64,000 nt of DNA from Botrytis cinerea B05.10 (taxonomy: Eukaryota; Ascomycota; Leotiomycetes; Helotiales; Sclerotiniaceae). Each line of letters begins with the position of its first letter. The stretch's first letter is position 1. Positions 1 to 9,891 of this stretch are shown here, one piece after another. A program made the position numbers and the translations under genes. The DNA lies in assembly GCF_000143535.2 (NCBI RefSeq), contig NC_037324.1, positions 62,001 through 126,000 of the forward strand, read 5' to 3'. The notes under the pieces were generated by a model. That model worked only from the letters and a program-made list of their open reading frames with translations, ran no database searches and was not told where the DNA came from.

Positions 1-2
1 CG

Positions 3-238
3 GCTGCTATGCTCGCCCTTTCAGTGAGAGCGAATGGTAAGACCGGCACTATTACTCCGTATAAGAAGGTGTTCTAAGGTAATTAGACTTTTCTTTGCTT
101 CAGTTTCCTGCTTGTTCGGGGGCTGTCTATCGTACTGCAAATATCGCAACGCTGACTGCTGCGATGATAAAAGCTTTGGAGCTCCTGGCTTTTGATATGA
201 CCCGCAAAGCTTCCGAGGTCTCTCTCGACAGTATTTGA
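3..238 (+). CDS. Possible 3' end of a gene entering from the left (uncertain)
   Basis: Two overlapping open readings enter from the window edge. One stays open from base 3 to a TAA at 75-77. The other starts behind a plausible acceptor (pyrimidine-rich, ending CAG at 101-103) and runs 44 codons to TGA at 236-238, with a coding-like, Ala/Leu-rich composition. A donor-like GTAAG lies at 37-41 and a CTAAG-like branch site near 74-78, so a 66-nt intron is possible, but that splice does not keep the second frame open. I recognise no family. Only a longer sequence or transcripts can settle which reading, if any, is real. Confidence 0.2.
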
Positions 239-769
239 GCTTTTAATCCCATTTTGATTGCTTATACAACAATTATGAGCTTTTTACCTCAGTTCCAAAA
301 TGTATATTCTGGATTGAATACAAAGTGAATCAAATACAATGAGCTGACTACATATATATGTCTTAAGAGGAAACAAATTTTTTAGAGTTGCAATTTTAAC
401 TAGTATGTGTAGGGCTCACAAATGAAAAGAGACTCTGAGTTTATTGAACCATTTGGTGCATTGGTACTAAAATTGATCCCTCCAATAATAGTAGCATTGA
501 AGAGGTCTAGACATCAGTGAATTTCGACTGTACCATACATCTCATGAACCGCTGCAATGGAGAATCTTGTAGCTCTCGTATAGACTGATAAAGTTGGTAG
601 TTGGGAAATGGGAGGTAGCGAGGCGCAGGGGCCATGAGCTAAAGAGACTTTTGCCCACTTGTAGAGCATGAGTCATTATGATAAATTATGATATACTGTT
701 CCGGGCTAAGAATTTAGTGTGGGCTAATGTGTCCGAGGTTTTACCGAGACAGAGACGCAACAATTCCTA
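239..769. other. Intergenic, no gene seen
   Basis: No open frame or splice pattern worth calling. It ends in the TA dinucleotide (768-769) that is the left target-site copy of the mariner relic. Confidence 0.5.
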
Positions 770-793
770 CAGTACTAACGCACTCCTACTAGC
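770..793 (+). repeat. Left terminal inverted repeat of the mariner relic
   Basis: Starts CAGT directly after the TA target site. Bases 780-793 (GCACTCCTACTAGC) are an exact inverted match to 2123-2136; flanking bases match partly. Confidence 0.85.
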
Positions 794-2122
794 TGGCCGA
801 GTTTTACCCAGAATTCATTAACACCAATATTCAATTCAATTATTATTATTAAATCAACCATTTAATATTTTACTTTAAAATTTGAATATGCTTTTGATTT
901 ATATATATATATTAATAATATAAAATCTTATTAAAATATTATAATAGAATCTTTTAATATTTAATATATCAATTATTTATTGTAATATAGATTTCTATTC
1001 TATCCTTTATATTTGTTTTCAAATTTATAAATAAACTATTATTCAATGTATTCTAAGCTATTTGTAAAGCATTTTCTAGTTTCTATTTAGTATATTTCGA
1101 TTTGCTTTTATTCATTGCGATATTCGGAAACATTTCAAAAATATATACTTTTAGGTGTTATTAGATATGTTCTATAGGATTGAGATCGGGATTATAAGGA
1201 GGTTAGAGATTGATTAAAGAAATGTTCTTTTCCCAGAATCATTTTAATATCTTATGAGTATAATATATAAAAGCATTATTCTATATAAATTGATATTTTT
1301 TATTCAATCTTTTCCAAATAGAAATTAGCTTTTTATTAAGGATCTTAAGATAAGAGTTGATATTATATCTGAATTTCTTATTTCCGAAATCCCTATTTAT
1401 AATATAAAGCTTGCTTTTTTCGATATTATAAAAACCTTTCTAGATTATAATCTTCATATTCTTATTTATAAAATAAATTTAGATTATATTTCGCTTTTAT
1501 TTTTAATATAAAATATAAAAGATCTATTCCTGATTTTTTCTCTTTTCCTATTTTATAGAGTACTCATTCAATTAGAAAACTAATCCCTATTCCTCTACTA
1601 TTCACCTTTTATAATTTAAATATTAGATTAGTTTTTTAATTGTATATTCTTTTATAAGTTCAGGCCTCTTTTTAGTTTTCCAATTGCCTATATCATTCTC
1701 CTTAAGAATATATTATACTGTATCTCTATTATAATTAAGAATATATACATTAATGGTTTTTTGATAGATAGATTTAGGGAATATTCAAATATAACCTAAT
1801 AAGGTATATTCGTTTCAAAATAAATATAATTTCTTTCTAGTCTTTTTAAATAAAATGATTTTATTAATATATTATAAACTTTTTAATATAATTTATTGAA
1901 TAGTTTTATAAAAGATTTTTAGATTAATTATAATTTGTATAGATCTAATATTCTTTTCAATTTTTTTATTAATTCTATTGTGATTATATAAATTCAATTG
2001 TATTTTAGAAATATTATTAAAATCAATTGATTTTAATAGAGTATATTATAATAGTATAATTAATAAAATAAATTATAATATTGAAGAATAAAATGTATTA
2101 AAAATGGAAAAAACGTGTTTCG

Positions 2123-2146
2123 GCTAGTAGGAGTGCACGGTGACTG
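2123..2146 (-). repeat. Right terminal inverted repeat of the mariner relic
   Basis: Mirror of 770-793, ending in ACTG next to the TA at 2147-2148. The lower AT content of both ends against the interior shows that the termini escaped most of the C-to-T decay. Confidence 0.85.
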
Positions 2147-2318
2147 TAATTTACAAAGCTTTGAATAATTCTTCATTCCCAGTCCAGACACTCCGTTGAA
2201 TGATTGATTATCAACAGTCCAGTCATCTCGTCTCTTCTACCGCTTTTACCACATACCTATTGTACTCTCAATATCACGCACAATACGCCTTTCTGGTTGA
2301 CACTCTCGCCTGCCCGAT

Positions 2319-3719
2319 ATGAATAGTGCAGCGCCTGGCAAAAGGCAAGATGTCTGTCTGGATATTTTGGGACAACAGCCATCTAATAGGATGTATACAC
2401 AGGTCTGCCTTTGCTTTCCGGTAGCCGATGATTCCTCATATTCAGCAATCATCGTCAAGTTGACCAGTGGCCTGGATCGACTATCAACTAGCTTTCCATG
2501 GATTGCAGGCAAGGTCATCAACGAAGGCTCATGCAAAGACAATACAGGTGTCTATAAAATCCATACATTGGAGCAGACTGATCTTCTTGTCTTGAAAGAT
2601 CTCAGAGATGAATCCTCGATTCCGACCATGGATACCCTCAGGCGATCCAACTTCCCTTTTGGTATGCTTGACGAAAACATCTTTGCACCTTGCAAAGGTC
2701 ACCCAGGTGATCAATCAGCATCAGATCCCGCGCCAGTCTTCATCCTCCAAGCCAACCTCATAAATGGCGGCATCATTCTCACATTCGTTAGCCAGCACCA
2801 GACAATGGACATGGTTGGTCAAGGGCAGATCATGTATCTCTTGTCAAAGGCCTGCCACAACAAACCATTCACAGAGGAAGAAGTGTTATCCGGTAACCTT
2901 CCTCGCCATAATCTTATCCCTTTACTCGATTGCTCTTCCAAACAAGGCCCTGTGGCTACTTGTCAAGCTGTGAAATCCATTCCATCTCAACCCATCTGCA
3001 ATGCTAACGATATTCAATTCCCACACCCACCTCCATCTCCTGAATGCACCTGGGCCTACTTCACTTTCCCCACTACTTCTCTTGCTGCTTTAAAATCACT
3101 TGCCAAAGAGGCTATCACCGGTCCAGATCACATTTCCACCGACGACGCCCTTAGCGCCTTTATCTGGCAATCCGTCATCCGTGCCCGCCTTCCTCGCTTG
3201 GGTCCCACGATAAAATCAACATTCGGGCGGTCCGTCGACGTACGCAGTCGTATGAATATTCCAGTAACGTACCCGGGACTCATGAGTAATACGACGTATA
3301 CTACGTACACTGCCCAGGAGCTAGTTGCGGAGCCGTTGGGCGTTGTCGCATCACGGCTTCGTTCGGATTTGAATCCTGCAACATCAAGTCTGATCTATGA
3401 TACCCGTGCCCTTGCCACGTTTCTCAACAGCAACCCAGACAAAAATCTTGTCTCTAATACAGCACCGCTTGAACTTTCAACGGATATTATATTCAGCTCG
3501 TGGGCGAAGATAGGCATTTATGATCTTGATTTTAATCTTGGATTGGGCAAACCTGAAGCTGTGCGGAGACCGCGTTTCAACACGGTTCAGAGTTTGATGT
3601 TTTTGATGCCTAAGACTCTGGACGGCGAGATTGCGGCTGCTATATGCTTGAGAGATGACGATCTGAATAGATTACAGGAGGACAATGAGTTTAGAAAGTA
3701 TGGTGTATATATTGGGTAA
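2319..3719 (+). CDS. BAHD/Tri101-like acyltransferase
   Basis: 466 residues in one exon. The family (transferase, PF02458-type) moves acyl groups from acyl-CoA to hydroxyls or amines, often on secondary metabolites such as trichothecenes. The catalytic HxxxD motif is visible as HQTMD (residues 160-164), and the structural DFGWG-like motif near the C-terminus as DFNLG (404-408), with the usual HISTDDALSAFIWQ segment (271-284) in between. Length is normal for the family. The start at 2319 is the first ATG before the conserved LDILG N-terminal strand. There is no signal peptide, so probably cytosolic. It lies 170 bp from the transposon relic and beside methyltransferase and membrane-anchor remnants, so it may be the surviving tailoring enzyme of a broken metabolite cluster. 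Substrate cannot be predicted. Confidence 0.85.
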   Translation: MNSAAPGKRQDVCLDILGQQPSNRMYTQVCLCFPVADDSSYSAIIVKLTSGLDRLSTSFPWIAGKVINEGSCKDNTGVYKIHTLEQTDLLVLKDLRDESSIPTMDTLRRSNFPFGMLDENIFAPCKGHPGDQSASDPAPVFILQANLINGGIILTFVSQHQTMDMVGQGQIMYLLSKACHNKPFTEEEVLSGNLPRHNLIPLLDCSSKQGPVATCQAVKSIPSQPICNANDIQFPHPPPSPECTWAYFTFPTTSLAALKSLAKEAITGPDHISTDDALSAFIWQSVIRARLPRLGPTIKSTFGRSVDVRSRMNIPVTYPGLMSNTTYTTYTAQELVAEPLGVVASRLRSDLNPATSSLIYDTRALATFLNSNPDKNLVSNTAPLELSTDIIFSSWAKIGIYDLDFNLGLGKPEAVRRPRFNTVQSLMFLMPKTLDGEIAAAICLRDDDLNRLQEDNEFRKYGVYIG

Positions 3720-4839
3720 CGTGTAGTGCGCAAGAAGATTGATTGCTATGGCAGATCTTGTTGATAATGAAAGGTATGAGGAATTTATAATATTTTTATT
3801 ATAAGCTCTCATGCTGAGCGTGGGGTACGCGGGGTGTTCCGTCTGATATTTGACAATATTATTGAGTCTAGAACTGTTTTCCCAATCACTAGAATATCTG
3901 TGTAGACGAGATTCAGCTTATATTATCTTCGGCGTTACTCAAATGATTCAGTTCTATTATGCTGTGGTTTTCTGACGAGATTTAAAACTTGTGATTTTTC
4001 CCCGGATTCAAAAGGCCGATACATTACGAACTTCATCATTTCTCAACGACAGAGAGAGCTCATACAATAGTGTCTATCAACATCTAATTTATTTCATACC
4101 TCAATATTCATAAAGACTTTACCCTTGTAGTTTTATGTTATTCAGATAATTATTATTTGGACGAGTTGGGAGTCACTTGGGTACTAAATTGTACACTTCA
4201 TCATGTCTCGATGATTAAATAAACTTTGGCAAGAATTACCTTTGATTATCACTCCCAGTTACATCTGCATCTTTGAAATGAGCTCACTTCCGTGATTCAA
4301 GGTTGGTCAAAAAAATTGAATTCGTAACGAAATAGAGGCAAACAGTAGTATCAACACTATCACTTCACGATTCCTCAATAATGGATGAAGCTACGACTAT
4401 ACAGACTACTGGGAAAGAAAATTAAAATCTTTTTCATCAAGTAGAGATCATACATCTTCTTTCTGCCACATTTGAAAAAATTCCAATTCTCCGTACATCG
4501 GTGTCCCGCAGTCATACACATTCGAGATTGATGATTCTACACGATTTCATAGAGATTAATAGTACATAACATACCCAAAGGGATTTTGTATGAAGATTTA
4601 AGTGTCAAATTGAGTGGTAATGCACATATAAATAAATTGAAATGACATCAAGAGCTAACCTTAGATGCTTGATGTGATGAGAGAGGAACTTTCATGGGGG
4701 ACGTAAGTTAGGCTGGCACCCCAAGTCAAGTCTATGAAGACAAGTCTACAATTTAATTTATGCGCATCTTTGAAACATTAAAAGGGATTTTTAAGGCGTT
4801 ATATCCGAAATAAAAGTACTCAGTCTTTGTAGGAGGTAA
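3720..4839. other. Intergenic, no gene seen
   Basis: No long frame and no recognisable exon pair. It becomes increasingly AT-rich toward the next island. Confidence 0.5.
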
Positions 4840-5310
4840 AAACTTATATTATAATATATATGATAATAAATATTATAATAAAAGTGAATATGGAAGACTT
4901 AGTTCAGTTTAGCTCATAAATGACAAATCGAATATATAGTAAATTGAAGTCAAATTGTATATTGAGACTAAATAAGAACGAATTTGCTTGTTTTTTCTAG
5001 GTTTTCTTTAAAGAATATCCTAGGATTATATAGTTTATAATAAAATTCTAATATTTTCTATGCTTATAAATAAAATCGATTTAAATCGAATCTTATAAAA
5101 TCATTTTATATAATAAAAGGAAATTATAACTAATCAAATTTAATCAATTTAGCAATAATCTTTCATATATTTCCATTCAATTCCATTCCATTCTATTTCA
5201 TTATAAATCAATCTAATAAGAGATATAATTATATTATTTATATATTATATAATAATATAGCGTTTTAGTAATATATTAATAATTGATTTACTATATCTAT
5301 TATGGAATTT
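4840..5310. other. AT-rich, RIP-like island
   Basis: Almost pure A/T with TATATAAT-type strings and no open frame. It starts where the methyltransferase reading loses its sense and probably contains the mutated remainder of that gene, possibly with an inserted element. No terminal repeats were found. Confidence 0.6.
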
Positions 5311-5667
5311 CATAGGATGGATACCTGTGAAGTGTACGAGGAATTTTCCTGTACCGGTACCTATGTCGGCGATAGTTGGTGATGGAGGCAGCTTTGAAGT
5401 AATCGATGGATGCAGAAGATATCCAATATTTCTATAACACAAGCCGGTCAGTCTTTATCAACACTCGCAGGAATGATTGAGTCGTACATGTTCTACAGCT
5501 CTAGTTGCTCATCTAGCCTATATAGACGATTAGTGCCACAGTTTCAACGGAGGGATGAGAAATCAAAGGGATTCTCTTCGAATTAATGATTTAAAGAGTA
5601 AGAAAAATTGATACCTTTCAGATTCCTTGGCATCACGTCCCATGTTGTCCTTATAACTGTCAGGCAT
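5310..5667 (-). pseudogene. SAM-dependent methyltransferase, 5' fragment only
   Basis: Three in-phase exons can be joined on the minus strand: 5667-5615 (starts MPDSYKDNM), 5517-5497 (only 21 nt) and 5452 down to about 5310. The joined reading gives RLDEQLELLTGLCYRNIGYL, then the glycine-rich motif I ADIGTGTGKFL that binds S-adenosylmethionine, as in fungal LaeA/UbiE-like methyltransferases. Introns are 97 and 44 nt, the latter very short. After motif I the sequence passes into an AT-rich island and the rest of the fold (motifs post-I to III, about 200 residues) is missing, so the gene is truncated and presumed dead. It may have methylated a small metabolite or acted as a LaeA-like regulator; the fragment cannot tell which. 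An alternative is a donor at the end of exon 3 and a gene erased only downstream. Confidence 0.6.
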
Positions 5668-6241
5668 CTTGCGTAGGATCAGTTCTGTTATTGTATCAAG
5701 ACCAAAACTTTGCCTTATTCAAGAAGCATGTTGGGTGAAGAAGCGGAATGGTTATAAAGAGGGTTGACATATGCCAGATCGGTACTATATTGTTAGTGTT
5801 ACCCCTCTTAGTTCTAAGAGTTACCACTGCAGATCATTATCCTAAATCAAACTTCAATACACATTGTTTCGCCTCCTTCAATTGAAGCCAATTGTAAAAC
5901 TGTGACAAATGAGTGCATTTATTACGATGGAATGGGCCTCTGCTCAACTTTACCTCATCCTGCGCACATTTCCCTGTGCAGAAAGTAATTTCCGCATAAA
6001 GATATAATCCCGGTCGGCTATTTTGGTCCGCATATCTCAGTAGCACATTGCTGACAGGACTATCTTAGCCATAATTTTGATCAAGTGATAAACTTTCAAC
6101 TTCATTCCAGTGATTTCAATCGCTCCAGCTTTTTAGTCTGCATTCTCAGAACCTAAGACTATAGTTTTTACATTCCGGTCTGTCTTGTATTCTTTCTACA
6201 GTCGCATACCTTGTTTAGATTCTACTCTTAAGCAAAACATC
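5668..6241. other. Intergenic between two gene remnants
   Basis: Upstream regions of the methyltransferase fragment (minus) and of the membrane-anchor fragment (plus) face each other here, as in a divergent promoter. No intact gene is seen. Confidence 0.4.
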
Positions 6242-6451
6242 ATGGATGTTACGGGTGGACCGCTTATTGGCAAGGCCGTCTCCGGCTTAGCTACGAATTC
6301 AATATCGGCGATGGTTATTCTCGTTCTTTTGGCAGTTGCGGCAATAGTTCATTTATTAATATTTGTGAATACTTGTCAATATTTGTTAGTATTTGTTAAT
6401 ATCTGTTATTCGATATTTTGTAAATACATAAAATTTAGGCTAAATTATTAG
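6242..6451 (+). pseudogene. Membrane-anchor N-terminus of a truncated gene (P450-like?)
   Basis: The ATG at 6242 opens MDVTGGPLIGKAVSGL followed by a strong hydrophobic helix (about residues 21-40), a layout typical of the N-terminal anchor of microsomal cytochrome P450s or other membrane enzymes. An in-frame ATG at 6185 would add 19 residues. From 6358 the reading passes into an AT-rich decamer repeat and stops at 6451. No further P450 motif (ExxR, heme Cys) follows within 900 bp, so the gene is broken. The P450 label is inference from the anchor and from its neighbours; any single-pass protein would fit. Confidence 0.4.
6358..6417 (+). repeat. Imperfect decamer tandem repeat
   Basis: About five to six copies of a 10-mer close to AATATTTGTT, also readable as three 20-mers beginning at 6358, 6378 and 6398. 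It sits exactly where the preceding reading frame loses its protein character. Confidence 0.6.
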
Positions 6452-6583
6452 TCAATAAATTATTTTATCAACAAATTAAGAAAAAATCTGAACGGGCCCT
6501 TATTGATATCAGGGGTAGAAAATATTCCCTAGCTCAAAATTCACTAAACATAAAAAGAAAGCGTAAGCTGCAACCGGGCCTAT

Positions 6584-6654
6584 ATATCCCGAAAAGGGGT
6601 TCGGAATGGGCGGAGAAGAATATGGGTTCGGGGAAAGCAATTTTTTCGGGATAT
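6584..6654. repeat. 12-bp perfect inverted repeat, 47-bp loop
   Basis: ATATCCCGAAAA at 6584-6595 and its exact complement at 6643-6654. The G-rich spacer carries several GGGTTCGG-like words. It could be a small foldback element, a regulatory palindrome or chance. Confidence 0.4.
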
Positions 6655-7415
6655 CTTAACACCAGCTAAGGAGTTTAGCTGGCAGGTAAGACTTTGTTAC
6701 AGGAAAGAGGAACTTGAATCATGGCAATCAAAGAACAGCGTTTAAAGTTTGGAAGCTTGTGTGGAGACGGGGAGTTTTTAATACATCATTATTAGATGCT
6801 GATTTCTATCACTGCTTCTGCTGAATTAAGCAAAGCAGCCACTTATCTCGCTCTTGATTGGTTCTCCTCTTGACTCTCTATTGATCAATCTTCTCAACGA
6901 TATGCAATTTCTCAAAACTACTTTCAACAATTGATTGCACTTTACTTGGCCTATTCATACTTCAAATCACGCAGATATTTCAATTGAAAATTGCTTACAT
7001 CAGTTTTTTGTTGGGAAACAAAGTACTTCAACGACTGAGTTTTCATTGAATTTTTGCCACCAAATGATAGGGGTATCAGCCATCAAATGCACTTTGATTT
7101 TCACAAAGAAACAACATCTTGTTCTCTTCAAACTCCGCTACTTTCAAATTCACCAGTTGAAAAAGAGACTTTCATATCCTACGAACAAGTGAAATTTGAA
7201 AATCAATGGACGGAAGGCAATCCACAAAGCATGTAGATATGACAGCTCACTTTCATCCTTTCTTTTTTTTCCTTTGGCTCCATATCTTCTCAGTAGCAAA
7301 GTCGAGAAAAATAGAGAAGGGAAATCTAAAGCGATAGCTATAAGAGTGGTCCATAGACGAAAATAGTTTAATCAAAATATTTCCCAAAATTTGATCCACA
7401 ATTCAGATGATATCA
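6655..7415. other. Intergenic
   Basis: A 60-codon frame (7054-7236, plus) has an ordinary composition but no recognisable family or splice partners; I do not call it. The right end is the 3' flank of the GST gene. Confidence 0.4.
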
Positions 7416-8387
7416 TCATCGTGAACCAATATATTTTTCGCCAATTCCTCGTTTGACAGCAGGTCTCTCTGCAATTCTCTCAATCCATTGAAGTAGAGAC
7501 GGAAATTCTTTCATCTCTTCCTCCGTAAACCCACTTCCTGGCCAATTTTTCACCCATGCCCAAGTCCCAATATCAGCTATCGAGTATTTCCCCTTATCCT
7601 TTCCAGCAAGGAATTCTTTTGGTTGCCCTGTGTACTTTCCAGAAAGCTGCAGTTCAAGAACTCCATATACTCGATAGGTTTCCTTTCGAAACCGATCAAT
7701 GGCAACTAAGTTGTCGTCAACTCATGAAAATAGTTTGAATCCTTTCATGCAATAGAAAACATGAATGCAGTTACTTACAGTTACTTTGTTCTTCAGCCCG
7801 GCTAAAAAATCTATAATTTCCTTGATATGGAGCACCACTTCCATGCCAGAAGAATAACCATTGTAAGAGCTCGCTTTGCTCGATCTCATCTATGAAACCA
7901 AATTGATGGTTCTTATCTAACCTCAAAAGGTAGAGTAACTCCGCAGAAGTTTCCATCAATGGAAATGGTGGCGATTGAAAATTGTCAATGATGATTGGTA
8001 TTCGACCTGGTTCAAGCTATTAGTAGCTTGGGGTCTAAAATTAGGAGTATATTTACCATTTGGATTAAGGCGAAGGAACCAATCTTTCTTTTGCTCATTT
8101 GTCGACGTATCTCTAATTCCATTGGGTTAGTAGTTGGACTTTGTCGCCATTTTCGAAAAGATTTGGGGGCACTAACAATAATGTAGTCGTCCATTCTGTA
8201 CCATATGCATCCGCTAACTCTTCAAGCAATATTTGTACTTTCTGGCCATTGGGTGTGTTCTCCGTGACAAGATGGAGACCCTAATTTTGCTTCGTTACTT
8301 TCGTGATTATGGTTGAGGAGAATGTCGGCTTACTTTGGCGCTTTTGACATCTAAAGGCGTTTTTTCATCGTATGGCTGAGAGGTCAT
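7416..8387 (-). CDS. Glutathione S-transferase, Ure2p/GTT-like
   Basis: Five exons, all phases consistent: 8387-8334, 8280-8177, 8112-8057, 8006-7779 and 7705-7416, giving 243 residues. The N-terminal thioredoxin-like half reads GLHLVTENTPNGQKVQILLE, then LNPNGRIPII and ETSAELLYLL, the cis-Pro and glutathione-binding SA/ES region. The C-terminal helical half has LQWLFFWHGSGAPYQGN and YSIADIGTWAWVKNW with the conserved Asp of the folding staple. Intron 2 contains a textbook CTAAC branch site. The enzyme conjugates glutathione to electrophiles or reduces peroxides, probably in the cytosol. It starts 583 bp from the divergent NMT1-like gene and shares a promoter rich in GATA sites. In yeast the related Ure2p controls the GATA factor Gln3, but most filamentous homologues are plain detoxifying GSTs, so no such role is claimed. 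Confidence 0.88.
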
Positions 8388-8409
8388 TTTGAAAATTCTT
8401 TGAGTTGTG

Positions 8410-8819
8410 TTATCTTCGATTTTAGATGGAACGGAGTTGAATCAGCTTCATGAAAATTTGCCAGTTATATCAAGATTCAAGGTCCAATTACTGATGAAGT
8501 TTGACATCTTTATCTTGGTGTTCGGTCATAATAATTTGATCCCCTTGATTCTCGCTTATCTTTTTGATAATATGATAGTATTATTAGTCATTCGGGATTA
8601 TGAGATACAATTTGGGAGCGTTTCGACACTTATTAGGCTCATGAAGTCATTTGGGTGATAATGATATGATATTGAAGGGATTCTCCGAACGCAGTTCTCC
8701 GATGTCGATCCATTGATAAGCGATAAGATTGGTCTCTCCTAAGATCGCATTCTTCCGATACTAGAAGCTAGTATAGGGATATGTATTTGATTTTACGCAA
8801 TTGATAGAGTTCGCTATCA
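8410..8819. promoter_or_regulatory. Nine HGATAR sites between divergent GST and NMT1-like genes
   Basis: HGATAR, the core bound by AreA/Nit2-type GATA factors, occurs at 8410-8415(-), 8556-8561(-), 8565-8570(+), 8573-8578(+), 8656-8661(+), 8714-8719(+), 8721-8726(+), 8802-8807(+) and 8814-8819(-). A random 583-bp promoter of even base composition would hold about two. Closely spaced pairs, as at 8714/8721, are typical of functional AreA sites. The otherwise empty 583-bp interval (8388-8970) contains no gene. Confidence 0.5.
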
Positions 8820-8970
8820 AACTAAAGATATTTAAGAGATTGAATAAGTATTTTATGAAACTACATTTTATTATTATTTCTCATCGACGCTGAAAACATC
8901 AAAATTACATTCTTGGGACACAAATACCACCAAAAAATCGAAAATCACTTGAACCTCAACGCAACAAATC

Positions 8971-9891
8971 ATGCAACCATTTCATCTTACTGCCACTGGT
9001 TACAATCTCAATTATCTCCCCGAATACATCGCCTTAAGACATGGTTTCTTTCAAGAGCAAGGACTTGACGTCACTGTAAACATACCAACGCCCTGGGATG
9101 GTGTCCTTGACGCTCTCGCTGATGGTACAGCCGACATGGCTCTTGGTGGCATCTGGGTACCATCAATGTACCGTGATAGAGTTAAGAACTACACTGTATT
9201 CGCACAGATCGCGAATCGATGTCCTCTAGCGTTACTCAGGCGTGGCCATGACGAAGGATTCAAACTCTCTGACATGATTGGGAGTACGGTTCTGATGAAA
9301 TCCGGAGGTGGAGCTAGCGTTGGTCTTTTCTTCAAGATGCTATTGCGCGAAAACAATATCGATCATAATTCGCTAGACTATATTCAAGATCTTGATGGCA
9401 TAATGCTGGGCAATTTGTTTCAGGGTGGTATGGGTGATTATTTCATAACAGACAATCTTTCGGCAAGAATTATGGTTGAACAAAACAAAAACATCTCCAT
9501 CGCGATGGAAATGGTATCTCAGGAAGATGTTCCTTGGAGCGTATATTATCGGGAGGCTGATGGAATCACACCAGAGGTTCTTGATGCACAGAAGCGTTTC
9601 TGTATTGGTCTAGCCAAAGGTATTGATTGGGTATTGGAGCATGATGCAGAAACGTTCAAAGATGAACTCGCTGAGCTTTTTCCTTCGGCGCCTATCAATT
9701 CTGTTGTTAGTGTAACGAACTCTTTTCGGGAAAATGGCATGTGGACATCTACCGAAATACCCCGTGAGGGATATAAGAGGTGGCAGATTGGTCTTGCTGG
9801 TCACCGTTTGATTAAGGAACCATTTCCTTATGAAGTTGTTGTTAACAATGAACCAGCATCTGCGGCGGAAAAATTAAGGGCGATAAAATAG
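8971..9891 (+). CDS. NMT1/THI5-like (SsuA-type) substrate-binding domain protein
   Basis: 306 residues in a single exon. The sequence follows the periplasmic-binding fold of the NMT1/THI5 and SsuA/TauA group: GYNLNYLPEYIALRHGFFQE at 7-26, GLDVTV, then LADGTADMALGG and KSGGGASVG loops that bind ligand in the family. No signal peptide or lipobox is present, so unlike bacterial ABC partners it should be cytosolic. Fungal Thi5 makes the thiamine pyrimidine from PLP and histidine and needs a CCCFC iron-site motif; this protein has no such motif, so canonical Thi5 activity is unlikely. Similar stand-alone proteins in fungi are of uncertain function, perhaps acquired from bacteria. The neighbourhood (Zn2Cys6 regulator, Dal5-type permease, GATA-rich promoters) points to salvage of a nitrogen-containing small molecule. 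Confidence 0.8.
   Translation: MQPFHLTATGYNLNYLPEYIALRHGFFQEQGLDVTVNIPTPWDGVLDALADGTADMALGGIWVPSMYRDRVKNYTVFAQIANRCPLALLRRGHDEGFKLSDMIGSTVLMKSGGGASVGLFFKMLLRENNIDHNSLDYIQDLDGIMLGNLFQGGMGDYFITDNLSARIMVEQNKNISIAMEMVSQEDVPWSVYYREADGITPEVLDAQKRFCIGLAKGIDWVLEHDAETFKDELAELFPSAPINSVVSVTNSFRENGMWTSTEIPREGYKRWQIGLAGHRLIKEPFPYEVVVNNEPASAAEKLRAIK

Larger units (their letters stand above)
770..2146 (-). mobile_element. RIP-degraded Tc1/mariner-type DNA transposon
   Basis: A 1,377-bp unit bounded by imperfect terminal inverted repeats, both starting CAGT and sharing an identical 14-bp core at the same distance from each end, and flanked on both sides by TA (768-769 and 2147-2148), the target duplication of the IS630-Tc1-mariner superfamily. 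The interior is extremely AT-rich with no long open frame. On the minus strand, 1202-1164 still reads PPYNPDLNPIEHI, the C-terminal block of Tc1/mariner transposases around the third catalytic acidic residue. It is followed by TAA where a Trp codon is expected, the change that G-to-A RIP makes from TGG. A weak second block resembling the N-terminal catalytic Asp region, followed by Lys/Gly-rich sequence, lies near 1610-1520. The element is dead: stops throughout. Size and ends suggest a complete but mutated copy. Confidence 0.88.

Noticed and set aside
7054..7236. 60-codon plus-strand frame with ordinary composition
   Set aside because: No family, no splice partners and no promoter context; chance length for this region.
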